DNA from: Paenibacillus ihumii
Lineage (GTDB): Bacteria > Bacillota > Bacilli > Paenibacillales > Paenibacillaceae
NCBI RefSeq assembly: GCF_001403875.1
Contig: NZ_LN884299.1
Span: forward strand, 1-64,000
DNA length: 64,000 nucleotides
Direction: 5' to 3'
Position 1 is the stretch's first letter. The number at the start of each line of letters is the position of its first letter. Positions 35,541 through 43,857 of the stretch are shown here, in pieces. A program made the position numbers and the translations under genes. The notes beneath the pieces are model-generated. The model was not told the DNA's origin and did no database searches. It worked only from the letters and a program-made list of their open reading frames with translations.

Positions 35541-35619
35541 TACTCGTACCCACACTAATGTACGTACTCATACTCATGCCTATACTCATACTCATGCTCA
35601 TGCTCATGCCTATACTCAA
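35541..35619. repeat. Degenerate hexanucleotide repeat (ACTCAT/CTCATG type)
   Basis: Units of ACTCGT, ACTCAT, GCTCAT and CCTATA follow each other. The plus-strand frame starting at 35507 has AAGGAG before its ATG but encodes only a Leu/Met/Ile-rich string, so a gene is doubtful. No other gene is seen between 35400 and 36900. Confidence 0.7.
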
Positions 35620-35850
35620 CCTCCGTATCGCTGCGCTCGCCGATCCTTCGCGCCGAAACATCCCAACCCCGACCAGGCTGTCACAAAGGGCTGCGACAAT
35701 TTAGGGATCGAGGGCCACATACGCACCGAATATTCACCATCACCCGCACCCTGAACAGAATAGTTCAAATACAACTGCTTTTATCGCAATATCTAAACTT
35801 ATCTAACTTAATATAGTTAGGGGCGCTGAGGGTCGGTTGAGGCAAAATAC

Positions 35851-36038
35851 GTGAACGGACCCAGAATCCGCTATTTGGCCAAAATAGGCTGAATTTGTAT
35901 AGCTAACGGACTCAGATGCACCTATTTGTTCAAAAGGACCTAGAATACAATGGAAATTCACTAAATAAGGTCCCCTGTGTCCGTAACTTTGAGAAATGGA
36001 CATAATATCGGCATATAGCGGCTTCTGTGTCCGTTATC
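35851..36038. repeat. Cluster of four related ~26-bp units in inverted arrangement
   Basis: Two units on the plus strand (35851-35876 and 35901-35926) share the core AACGGAC[C/T]CAGA followed by CTATTT. Two on the minus strand (35961-35987 and 36011-36038) read TACGGACACAGG...CCTTATTT and AACGGACACAGA...CGCTATA. Starts are 50, 60 and 50 bases apart, so the block is a large imperfect inverted repeat. I recall similar elements between genes in Paenibacillus genomes, but cannot check this here. Confidence 0.75.
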
Positions 36039-36225
36039 AGATAGGAGTTGTCTTCTACCCAAAGATTAACAGCGTTTTCCCTACAACAGTCCTTTGTGCC
36101 AGGCACCGTGCGATTCTTTACTGTAGGCGGCCATTCAGTACAAGAGCTCGCAACAGTCTTTTCAACTAATGCAGCTTTATACCCAACAGCTTTGTGCGTT
36201 ATAGCCCTTGCACATAGCATTCTTC

Positions 36226-36258
36226 ACACCGCGCATAGTCCCTAGTGCGCGGTGTTTT
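36226..36258 (+). terminator. Strong hairpin with T-run, no gene upstream
   Basis: ACACCGCGCA and TGCGCGGTGT form a perfect 10-bp stem with a 10-base loop, followed by TTTT on the plus strand. No credible plus-strand gene lies between the aconitase terminator and this point; it may end a decayed gene or an unannotated RNA. Confidence 0.6.
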
Positions 36259-36319
36259 CTGCATAACTGTGATCGATCGACCACATACTTCGCAGACGAG
36301 ACTTTGAACAGAAGCTTCC

Positions 36320-36785
36320 TGTACCACAATAGGCTTTGCTTGCAATTGTCTTCACACGCGATTGACTTTCCACGTAACAGTCACACACACAATTGACTTT
36401 GAACACTATCATCTTCGCACACGATTGATTCTGCACGCATCTGTCTTCACGCACCTTAGGCTTGGCACGCAACTCTCTTTCCACGTAACTGTCTCGTACA
36501 CGATTGGCTTTGCACGCACCTGTCCTCACACACGGTAGACTTGCATGCAGCTCTCTTCACACATAATTGAATGCCACGTAACTGTCTCGCACACGATTGG
36601 CTTTGCACGCATCTGTTCTCACACACGGTAGGCTTGCATGAAGCTCTCCTCACACATAATGTGACCTGCCACGCAACTGTCTCGCACACGATTGCTTTAC
36701 ACGTACCTGTCTTCACACGCGATAGAACTTGAATGCGATCGTCTGCACACGCGAATAGATAGATATTACATGCAACTGTCCTTAT
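36320..36785. repeat. ~31-bp minisatellite, about 15 units
   Basis: Units begin CACAC, carry GATTGRCTTTGCACG or a variant in the middle and end near CTGTCTT. Three consecutive units form a higher-order repeat: 36498-36590 and 36591-36685 are about 89% identical over 93-95 bases. Indels of 1-2 bases between units break reading frames, so the Cys-rich open frames on the minus strand are probably not genes. Confidence 0.8.
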
Positions 36786-36854
36786 ATCCCATTCAACCGA
36801 GCAGTTCAACAAAAACGAAACATCCATGTACCCGCTGATTTTTTTAAAATTACA

Positions 36855-36896
36855 TTGCTTATATTTGATGTAACTGTTATATTAGATGTATAACAG
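36855..36896 (+). promoter_or_regulatory. Promoter and operator of the GntR/DUF1648 operon
   Basis: TTGCTT and TATATT are separated by 17 bases. A perfect 8-bp inverted repeat CTGTTATA-N7-TATAACAG (36874-36896) covers the -10 element. This is the expected layout for repression by the GntR-type regulator encoded next. Confidence 0.75.
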
Positions 36897-36914
36897 ATAG
36901 CAGATGGAGGTGTC

Positions 36915-37322
36915 ATGTTGATCATTGAACTTGAAATGCAGTCGGATACCCCTATTTACACCCAACTGGTGAACCAGATCATCGAAGGCATTGCCAGCGG
37001 GCGGTTGAAGCTGGGCGAGCCTCTTCCCTCGGTTCGGAGTTTGGCCTCGGATATCGGCGTTAACCTTCATACTGTAAACAAGGCTTATACCCTGCTGAAG
37101 CAGGAAGGATATATTCAGGTGCATCGCCAGCGCGGTGTCGTTGTTGATCCGGACGGCATGCCTCCGGTAACGGAGGAATTCATGGCGAAGCAGCACAGTC
37201 AATTGAAGCCGATCGTTGCAGAAGCGATATGCCGAGGAATGGACAAACAGCAATTGCTGGATTTGGTAGAACAAATCCATAAAGGAATCGCAGAAACTGA
37301 CAACGAAAAGGAGAATGGATAA
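36915..37322 (+). CDS. GntR-family regulator (YtrA type)
   Basis: The 135-residue protein has an N-terminal winged helix (PIYTQLVNQIIEGIASGRLKLGEPLPSVRSLASDIGVNLHTVNKAY) and only a short helical C-terminus, the YtrA subfamily layout. These regulators usually control adjacent membrane protein or ABC transporter genes. GGAGG precedes the ATG. Its stop overlaps the next gene's start (TAATG). It probably represses its own promoter through the dyad at 36874-36896. Confidence 0.92.
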   Translation: MLIIELEMQSDTPIYTQLVNQIIEGIASGRLKLGEPLPSVRSLASDIGVNLHTVNKAYTLLKQEGYIQVHRQRGVVVDPDGMPPVTEEFMAKQHSQLKPIVAEAICRGMDKQQLLDLVEQIHKGIAETDNEKENG

Positions 37323-38419
37323 TGCCGATTTTATTTACACTTATGCTAGTGTTCATGTTTATTCCCATTGTAGTCTCCCTCGCTTTCATGCCCTACTTAA
37401 CGAGAGAGACGGTAAGCTTCGGCATTTCGGTCAGCGAGGAAACCTTCCGCAGCGAGCCCCTTCGCCGAATGCGCCAGCGGTACGCGGCAATCAGCCTCGT
37501 TGTGTACATCCCGCTGCTTATTGCGGGGGTTTACGCTGCCATGCTGGGCAACTCGGCGCTTCAAGGCGCTTTGCTTGGGGCCCTTATCAGCTTAATCGTG
37601 CTGATATCGATTGCGCTAAATCTGGTATTTCATTTTAAAATGAGAAGGATCAAAGCATCCCTTCCTGCAGCGGCCAAAGAAAAAACGGTCATTGCCGTCG
37701 ATACCTCCTTCCACCGCCGGAAGCTGGTTCTGTCGAACAAATGGTATATCATCCATGTAGGCTTGACATTGATCAGCGCTGCCGCAGCGCTCTTATACTA
37801 CGATAGAATTCCCGAACAAATCGCGTTGAAATTTGATATGCAGGGCAATGTCATTAACAGCGCGGCAAAATCCTATGCTACCGTATTATTCCCCAACATC
37901 ATGCAGCTGCTGATTATTGCCTTATTTATCTTTGTGAACTGGAGCATCCTGCGGAGCAGACAGCAGCTTAGCGCCGGTAACCCGGAGCATTCCGTTCGGC
38001 AAAATACGATCTTTCGCCGCCGCTGGTCGATATTTACTATGTTATCTGGCCTGGCCATGGTCAGCCTGTTCTCGTTCGTTCAGTTGAATATGATCTATCC
38101 GCTAGAGAGCAGCATCGTCATGCTTGTCAGCCTGATCATCCCGATCTTCGTCGTTCTTTTTGCCATCGCCCTCTCCTTTACGACCGGCCAAGGAGGAAGC
38201 CGGGTTGAACGGCCAGAGTCTGGGTCTCCGGTTCAGCCTGTCAACGATGACGCTTACTGGAAGCTCGGCGCCATTTACTATAATCCAAACGACCCTTCAT
38301 TCTTCGTAGAAAAACGAGTCGGCATTGGCTGGACCATGAACTTCGCCCATCCGATGATCTGGTTCGTGCCGCTAGCCATCATCCTCTCCATTGTTCTTGC
38401 TGTTTTTCTTGGCACATAA
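37322..38419 (+). CDS. DUF1648/DUF5808 multi-span membrane protein
   Basis: The 365-residue protein has about eight hydrophobic segments. A DUF1648 signature sits around residues 160-185 (YDRIPEQIALKFDMQGNV), and a C-terminal DUF5808 segment reads DDAYWKLGAIYYNPNDPSFFVEK. Function is unknown; family members accompany GntR regulators and some act in lantibiotic or envelope-stress settings. It is translationally coupled to the GntR gene by a TAATG overlap. Confidence 0.85.
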   Translation: MPILFTLMLVFMFIPIVVSLAFMPYLTRETVSFGISVSEETFRSEPLRRMRQRYAAISLVVYIPLLIAGVYAAMLGNSALQGALLGALISLIVLISIALNLVFHFKMRRIKASLPAAAKEKTVIAVDTSFHRRKLVLSNKWYIIHVGLTLISAAAALLYYDRIPEQIALKFDMQGNVINSAAKSYATVLFPNIMQLLIIALFIFVNWSILRSRQQLSAGNPEHSVRQNTIFRRRWSIFTMLSGLAMVSLFSFVQLNMIYPLESSIVMLVSLIIPIFVVLFAIALSFTTGQGGSRVERPESGSPVQPVNDDAYWKLGAIYYNPNDPSFFVEKRVGIGWTMNFAHPMIWFVPLAIILSIVLAVFLGT

Positions 38420-38549
38420 CGCTAGGCGGCACCTAGCACAAGCGAAGCTGGCACAACCGATAAATACTGTAATTTACTAGCGGCGCGACACGCGGAAATT
38501 TATTTAGCTTCCTGCCTAACACAGCAAACGCATACTGTAGTTATCAAGA

Positions 38550-38575
38550 AAGGAGAGGCCTTATGGCCTCTCCTT
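38550..38575 (-). terminator. Strong bidirectional hairpin between the DUF1648 and iclR genes
   Basis: AAGGAGAGGCC and GGCCTCTCCTT form a perfect 11-bp stem with a TTAT loop. The minus strand continues TTCTTG and the plus strand TAAAC, so it can end transcripts from either side only modestly. Confidence 0.6.
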
Positions 38576-38599
38576 AAACATGGTTCCCATCACGCAGAT

Positions 38600-38890
38600 A
38601 ACAGCACAGGACAATGCAGTCACTGGCCGACGCCTGCAGCGTGCTACCACTAGAAGCACCATCTATGCGTACAGGTGCAATACATACACATACAAGATGC
38701 TTACACACCGAAAGGAGCAGTACAACACTAGATGCTTCACACCAACAGGAACAATACATACAAACGCTAATGCTTACACGTCTACAGAAGCAAGTACTCC
38801 AACTAAACGATTACACACCTACAGAACCAGTTCATCCCAACACTAGACGCTTGCCCCTCTGCAGCAAGAGCAGTACATGCAGCACTTGGT
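38600..38890. repeat. ~38-bp minisatellite, about six degenerate units
   Basis: Units begin AGATGCTTACAC or a variant, carry CAGRARCAGTACAT in the middle and end CAACACT. Lengths run from 35 to about 42. The sequence differs from the 31-bp array at 36320-36785, and the two arrays lie on either side of the GntR operon. No gene is seen from 38420 to 38936. Confidence 0.7.
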
Positions 38891-38936
38891 CACAGCATAC
38901 GTCCTGACTGACCAGCCACATGTAAGCTATTACAGG

Positions 38937-39683
38937 CTAAGCATGAATCATCATGCCCATATCCCGGGCAGCTTCAATCAGCACAGGGCCGAACTCAATG
39001 AGCGTCTCCGGCGACAGCCGACTGACCGGCCCCGAGACGGACAATGCGGCGGCAACCTTGCCGTTTCGGTCGAAGATCGGGGCGGATACCGCCGCAGCCC
39101 CTGGCTCGCGTTCCTCATAGCTTGTCGCGAAGCCAAGCTGCCGAATATCTTGAAGCTGAGCCACGTACTGGGCCTTATCTACGGATGCGGGCCAATCCGG
39201 ACTATCCAGCACAGCTTGCAGCACGGATTCGTCGGCATAGGCGACGAGCACCTTGCTCGAGGCCCCGACATACAGCGGCAGCCGCGCGCCGACCGCAGCG
39301 ACCCTGCGGATGGCCTGATTGCTCTGAACCGCCTGTATTCTGAGCCGGTCCGTACCATCGCGCAAATACAGACTGACGGTCTCCCCGAGCCGGTCGCGAA
39401 GCTGCTCCATTTGCGGCAGCAGCAGAACAGCCGGATCGTCGCTTTGCGATAAATGCGCGGACAGCTCCCATATTTTCAGCCCTAGGCGGTATTTCTCCGT
39501 AGCGTTATCGCGAATGACGAAGCCCTTCTCCTCCAGCGTCGTCATCAGACGATGCACCGTGCTTTTGTGCAGCCCGATGCTGCTGGCGATTTCCGTTAAA
39601 CCAAGCTCCTTCCCCTTCGTAAAACACATTAGTATATCAAGCGCTCGCTCAACCGCGCGCACAGTTAATTTACGGTCTTCCAT
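38937..39683 (-). CDS. IclR-family transcriptional regulator
   Basis: The 248-residue protein has an N-terminal winged helix (AVERALDILMCF, LTEIASSIGLHKSTVHRLMTTLEEKGFV) and a C-terminal GAF-like effector domain (LYVGASSKVLVAY, SYEEREPGAAAVSAPIFD). Family members sense small carbon metabolites. No catabolic genes are adjacent, so the target is unknown. A palindrome at its transcription start suggests autoregulation. Confidence 0.92.
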   Translation of the reverse strand: MEDRKLTVRAVERALDILMCFTKGKELGLTEIASSIGLHKSTVHRLMTTLEEKGFVIRDNATEKYRLGLKIWELSAHLSQSDDPAVLLLPQMEQLRDRLGETVSLYLRDGTDRLRIQAVQSNQAIRRVAAVGARLPLYVGASSKVLVAYADESVLQAVLDSPDWPASVDKAQYVAQLQDIRQLGFATSYEEREPGAAAVSAPIFDRNGKVAAALSVSGPVSRLSPETLIEFGPVLIEAARDMGMMIHA

Positions 39684-39702
39684 CCGACCTCACCTCTCAA
39701 TA

Positions 39703-39760
39703 GTTTCACTACGTGAAACGTGGTTACATAAATTATATGTAATCCATTCTCAATCGTCAA
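39703..39760 (-). promoter_or_regulatory. Promoter and palindromic operator of the iclR-type gene
   Basis: On the minus strand TTGACG (39755-39760) is followed after 17 bases by TATAAT (39732-39737). A perfect palindrome GTTTCAC-TAC-GTGAAAC covers 39703-39719 at about the start site, and TTACAT-N7-ATGTAA (39724-39742) overlaps the -10. The first is a likely site for the encoded regulator. Confidence 0.75.
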
Positions 39761-39937
39761 TGCGCTAGCATGCGCTTTATCACACTATCATTGACTTTAT
39801 AAAAGCTGTTGCCGTACGATGATTTTATAAGATTCGCCCAGTTTCGACACAAACTACAAAATGAATTCAAACTAGCCATTGATCCCGGATCCAAACCGGG
39901 CATATATTGTATTAATTCTATTGAGGAGGGGAAGAAC

Positions 39938-40939
39938 ATGAGTCCAACAACCCGGAGTGATCTTCCCTTAAATTCAGGATTGAAAGACACTCCAGCACCA
40001 CCGGCTGACTTACTGACGACACGGCATATCAGCTTCAAGCATATTTTAGTCGCACTGCTGTTATCCGCTCTATTTTTTCTGCTGTTCTGCTTCATTGTTC
40101 TGCACGGCTATATCGCCTGGGTACTGTCCAATCCGAACGTAGCTCCGCTGTATTCCAACCCGAAGCTATCCAAGAATCTGGCCTATGAGGACGTTCTCTT
40201 CCCGGCAGCCGACGGCAGCCGGTTGATGCAGGGCTGGTATATTCCTTCCGAGAATTCCCGCAAGACCATCGTCTTCAGCCATGGGTACGGCGCGAACCGG
40301 GAAGAGCCTTGGGTGCCGATGTATGACCTGGCGCACTATGCGAACCGGCTTAATTACAATGTCCTGATGTTCGACTATGGCTTTGCCGCCCAGAAGAGCA
40401 AAGAGGTCGCCACCGGCGGCAAGAAAGAAGCCGAGCAGCTGCTGGGAGCGATCAACCTCGCCAAGCAGCGGGGAGCAGAGAAAATCATTGTATGGGGATT
40501 CTCGATGGGTGCAGGGACGGCTCTGCAAGCCGCCTTGACGAGCGAGGATATCGACGGCATGATTCTCGACAGCACCTTCCTGCTGGAGCCGGATACGATG
40601 TATCATAACATCCGCCAGCATATCGATCTGCCGCGCCGCCCTTCTCTTGAAATCATCGGCCTGCTGTTGCCTGTACTAAATGGCACCAGCATGCGCCAAA
40701 TCCCGTATACGGAGGTCAAATCGAAGGACTACCCCTTCCCGACCCTCTTCATTCACGGCACAGAGGACGACAAAGCTCCTTACCCGATTGCCGAGAAATT
40801 GGCCGGGAATCAGACGAACGAGGCATCCGAGGTATGGATCGTGGAGGGCTCGCATCATGAAATGATTTTCCGGGAGCACCCGAAGGAATATTTGCGCAAA
40901 GTGTCCATGTTCCTTAGCCGGACCGAAACAGCCGAATAA
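39938..40939 (+). CDS. Membrane-anchored alpha/beta hydrolase
   Basis: The 333-residue protein has one N-terminal membrane helix (about 35-60) and an alpha/beta hydrolase domain with VFSHGYGANRE (oxyanion region), the nucleophile elbow GFSMGAG, an acidic FIHGTEDDKAP and the late GSHHEM histidine. Domains face outward or are anchored at the membrane. The substrate is unknown. The ATG at 39938 has AGGAGGGG; the longer frame from 39809 has none. Confidence 0.88.
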   Translation: MSPTTRSDLPLNSGLKDTPAPPADLLTTRHISFKHILVALLLSALFFLLFCFIVLHGYIAWVLSNPNVAPLYSNPKLSKNLAYEDVLFPAADGSRLMQGWYIPSENSRKTIVFSHGYGANREEPWVPMYDLAHYANRLNYNVLMFDYGFAAQKSKEVATGGKKEAEQLLGAINLAKQRGAEKIIVWGFSMGAGTALQAALTSEDIDGMILDSTFLLEPDTMYHNIRQHIDLPRRPSLEIIGLLLPVLNGTSMRQIPYTEVKSKDYPFPTLFIHGTEDDKAPYPIAEKLAGNQTNEASEVWIVEGSHHEMIFREHPKEYLRKVSMFLSRTETAE

Positions 40940-41033
40940 TCGGCTTAGACCAGGCTCGCAGTCCGATAGCATAGGCCAACCCCTCAATTGCATAAGCTGT
41001 TTATGGCAATCAATCGAGAAGGAGGCTAACCCG

Positions 41034-42287
41034 ATGCTATTGGTTTACGGGCCTTATTTACCTGTCCGCATTCTGGAAGAAATCCGCTTCTGGAAGCAGC
41101 AGGAAAGCGAGCATACCGATGTTATCAAAGCGATCGTTCCTGGACTTGAACCTTATTATGTCCAGCTGTTGAATGATTGGAAGAAGGTTTTCGACGAGAC
41201 AACGCATGCGGCCAATCAACTGCTCAAATACGCCTTGTCCTCACAGGAGGCGGCTTGCGACCCGAAATTGATCCATCAGACCGAACGTTTGTTGGACACG
41301 TCGTTTCGCCAGTCCCAGGAATTCATAAGGCAGCTCTATTACATCCTGGAATGCAGCGAAGCGGCCAAATCTGTTCCACTGGCCAACACAGTACTGCTCC
41401 ATATTATCCGCGAGTCTGAGTATTTCCTGGGCGTACTCGAAACGTTGAACTCTCCCGGCGCGATTAAAAGAAACGCAGAAGAGCTTCCAGAAATCGCCGA
41501 CCTGCAGCAAGCCGTCCCTTCCCATTTCCAGCCTTTCAGCATGGATTCACCAGAAGCCTCGTCCCAACCGGCCACTGCAGCGGAAGCTGATTGGGAGCCG
41601 GGTGCCCTCGGGAACACCTCCTCCCCTAACTTTATAGAGGATTCCCGGAAATCGGACGATCCCGTACCGATCGGCGGTCACAGGCTGCCTCCTCTACCCT
41701 ACCCCTACAACGCATTAGAGCCGCATATCGATGAGAAAACAGTACGAATCCACCATGATATTCACCATAAGAGCTATGTCGACAACTTGAACAAGGCGGA
41801 GAAAAAACTCCAGGAGGCCCGAAAATCAGGCAATTTCGATCTCGTGAAGCATTGGGAGCGGGAGCTGGCCTTTAACGGTGCGGGCCATTATCTCCATACG
41901 ATCTACTGGGACACGATGAATCCTCAAGGAGGGGGCAAGCCCGGGGGCGAGCTGGCCGAACAAATCCGCAGGGATTTCGGCAGCTACGATGCCTTCAAGA
42001 ATCATTTCACCAATGCCGCCGAAAAAGTGGAGGGCGGAGGCTGGGCGATACTCGTCTGGAGCCCTCGCGCTCACCGGTTAGAGATTTTGACTGCGGAGAA
42101 GCATCAGAATTTATCGCAATGGGATATCGTTCCCCTTCTCGCGCTCGACGTCTGGGAGCATTCGTACTATCTCAAGCACCAGAGCGAACGGGCCAAATAC
42201 ATCGCCGATTGGTGGAAGGTCGTCTATTGGCCGGAAGTAGCGGAAAGATTCGAAAAGGCGAGAAAGCTGAAATGGCAGCCATTTTAA
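41034..42287 (+). CDS. DUF2935-like domain fused to Fe/Mn superoxide dismutase
   Basis: The 417-residue protein is about twice the usual SOD length. Residues 1-145 are all-helical and resemble the ferritin-like DUF2935 fold (EEIRFWKQQESEHTDVI). A Pro/Ser-rich linker (about 150-220) leads to the SOD at about 220-417: LPYPYNALEPHID, HHDIHHKSYVDNLN, NGAGHYLHTIYW and ALDVWEHSYYLKH. The metal ligands (three His and one Asp) are present. It should disproportionate superoxide. The N-terminal domain may bind metal, but that is inference. AAGGAGG precedes the ATG. Confidence 0.9.
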   Translation: MLLVYGPYLPVRILEEIRFWKQQESEHTDVIKAIVPGLEPYYVQLLNDWKKVFDETTHAANQLLKYALSSQEAACDPKLIHQTERLLDTSFRQSQEFIRQLYYILECSEAAKSVPLANTVLLHIIRESEYFLGVLETLNSPGAIKRNAEELPEIADLQQAVPSHFQPFSMDSPEASSQPATAAEADWEPGALGNTSSPNFIEDSRKSDDPVPIGGHRLPPLPYPYNALEPHIDEKTVRIHHDIHHKSYVDNLNKAEKKLQEARKSGNFDLVKHWERELAFNGAGHYLHTIYWDTMNPQGGGKPGGELAEQIRRDFGSYDAFKNHFTNAAEKVEGGGWAILVWSPRAHRLEILTAEKHQNLSQWDIVPLLALDVWEHSYYLKHQSERAKYIADWWKVVYWPEVAERFEKARKLKWQPF

Positions 42288-42303
42288 CTTAATATCCACA
42301 AGC

Positions 42304-42343
42304 AAAAAGGCTGCCTCTCGGAACCTCTCCGAAAAGCAGCCTT
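42304..42343 (-). terminator. Terminator of the aroA gene
   Basis: AAGGCTGC pairs with GCAGCCTT, and an inner TCGGA/TCCGA stem extends the hairpin. On the minus strand it is followed by TTTTTGCTTG. It lies between two convergent genes. Confidence 0.75.
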
Positions 42344-42383
42344 CCTCACTCCTTCATAGCTTACCTTTTAAAAACCACAATGT

Positions 42384-43451
42384 TTACAGCAATCCCGACT
42401 TCTTCACGCTTGCCAGGAAATCATGGAATTCCGGAATATTCAGCTGCTGCGCCGCATCGGAGAGCGCTGTTGCCGGATCAGGATGCACCTCAACCATGAC
42501 ACCGTCTGCGCCTGCAGCTAGAGCCGCTCTGGCACAAGGGGCCAGGATGTCTTTGCGCCCTGTGGAATGCGTCACATCCACGAGCACCGGAAGATGCGTT
42601 TCTTGCTTCAGAATCGGCACCGCCGAGATGTCCAAGGTGTTTCTCGTAGCCTTCTCGTACGTCCGTATACCGCGTTCAATTAGCATGACCTGCGTATTAC
42701 CGCGGGAAACGATGTATTCCGCAGCGTGTACGAATTCATCGATCGTAGCCGCGAGACCACGCTTCAGCAGCACTGGTGTCCGAACGTTGCCTGCCGCTTT
42801 TAGCAGCTCAAAGTTCTGCATGTTCCGCGCACCAATTTGAATGACATCAATGTATTCGCACGCAATTTCAATATGCGCTGGATCCACAATTTCACTAATC
42901 GTCTTCAGCCCGAACTCGGACGCCACGTCCTTCAGAATTTTCAGGCCATCGATGCCCAAGCCCTGAAAATCGTAGGGCGATGTTCTCGGTTTAAACGCAC
43001 CGCCGCGCATGACCGTCATCCCCGCTTGCTTCAAGGCCGCTGCAACCTGGCGCACTTGTTCATAGCTTTCAACCGAGCACGGCCCTGCAATCATTACCGG
43101 TGTACCGCCGCCAATCACCGTGCTGCCCAGCTGAACCAGCGTATCTTCCTGCTTCTTCTTCCGGCTGACCAGCAGATGCTTCTTATGATCGACCTGCTGC
43201 AGCTTCAACGATGCCTGAAAAATCTGTTTGAACAAATGACGTACTGTCTCATTATCGAAAGGACCTTGGTTATGCTCCACCAGAGCATCCAGCATTTTTT
43301 TCTCGCGCACCGGATCAAAAGCAGGAACGCCCTGTTTTTGCTTCTCCTGACCAATCTCCTGGGCGATCCGCGCCCGCTCCGACAACAGTTCCAGCAGCTG
43401 CAGATTCACCGAATCCAGCTCTGATCTTAATTGTTCCAAACGTTGACTCAT
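42384..43451 (-). CDS. aroA: Bifunctional chorismate mutase / DAHP synthase
   Basis: The 355-residue protein joins an N-terminal AroQ-type chorismate mutase (about 1-85, [26 protein letters not shown]) to a KDPG-like DAHP synthase (about 95-355: [56 protein letters not shown]). This is the Bacillus-type enzyme at the entry to the shikimate pathway, where the mutase domain serves as regulatory site for chorismate and prephenate. A T-box leader precedes it. The symbol follows Bacillus usage; in enteric bacteria aroA is a different gene. Confidence 0.95.
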   Translation of the reverse strand: MSQRLEQLRSELDSVNLQLLELLSERARIAQEIGQEKQKQGVPAFDPVREKKMLDALVEHNQGPFDNETVRHLFKQIFQASLKLQQVDHKKHLLVSRKKKQEDTLVQLGSTVIGGGTPVMIAGPCSVESYEQVRQVAAALKQAGMTVMRGGAFKPRTSPYDFQGLGIDGLKILKDVASEFGLKTISEIVDPAHIEIACEYIDVIQIGARNMQNFELLKAAGNVRTPVLLKRGLAATIDEFVHAAEYIVSRGNTQVMLIERGIRTYEKATRNTLDISAVPILKQETHLPVLVDVTHSTGRKDILAPCARAALAAGADGVMVEVHPDPATALSDAAQQLNIPEFHDFLASVKKSGLL

Positions 43452-43487
43452 TTACATTCTCCTCTCCCCATTTTCCAGTGTATAAAA

Positions 43488-43760
43488 CAAAAAGACCCCC
43501 GCCCGGAAAGGGACGAGGAGTCGTGGTACCACCCTTATTAGATATGCCGAAATAAGCAGGCAAATCTCACTTGAACCTCTTAACGCAAGGGTTACGGGTA
43601 AACCTACCCTCTGCACGAAGCATGCAGATTATCAGCCTACCAGCTCCGGAATGAACTTCAGCGGAGAACCTTCGCCCGGGCGCTCTCAGTCGGTGGCAGC
43701 CCTTTCCTGTCAGGAACGTTCTTTCGCTTACTCTTTCCATCATCGCTTGTTTGAACATAT
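43488..43760 (-). promoter_or_regulatory. T-box leader of aroA, probable Phe (UUC) specifier
   Basis: The minus strand has the T-box AAGGGTGGTACCACG (43520-43536 region), whose GGTGG-type bulge pairs with uncharged tRNA ends, followed by a terminator (GACTCCTCGTCCC against GGGCGGGGGTC, then TTTTT, near 43488-43522). The upstream half contains a long stem I with AGAGTAAGC-like and GAAG-specifier features. The likely specifier is TTC at 43653-43655 in TGAAGTTCATTCC, which would read phenylalanine tRNA. Low Phe-tRNA charging would then allow aroA expression. Confidence 0.9.
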
Positions 43761-43857
43761 TGTGTTGATGAATTTAGAAGCATTGTATTACACCCCGGAA
43801 CAAAATTGCAAGGCTTTTATTTAAAGCTTAGGTGCATTGATGCAGTGAAGATTTAAA

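Noticed and set aside
35930..36220. 96-codon minus-strand frame
   Set aside because: It runs through the inverted repeat cluster and has no recognisable domain or start signal.
36048..36245. Plus-strand frame containing a LysM-like FTVGGHSVQELATVF stretch
   Set aside because: The resemblance is short and the frame lacks a ribosome binding site. It may be a relic, but I could not support a gene.
36320..36785. Possible CRISPR array
   Set aside because: Units are contiguous and diverge gradually. There is no alternation of an identical repeat with unique spacers, and no cas genes are present.
36242..36827. Two Cys-rich open frames on the minus strand, suggesting a small Cys-repeat protein
   Set aside because: They are produced by the 31-bp tandem array, change frame between repeat copies because of 1-2 base indels and lack convincing ribosome binding sites.
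43567..43758. 63-codon frame upstream of aroA as a leader peptide
   Set aside because: It coincides with the stem I region of the T-box. No run of regulatory codons is needed for T-box control.
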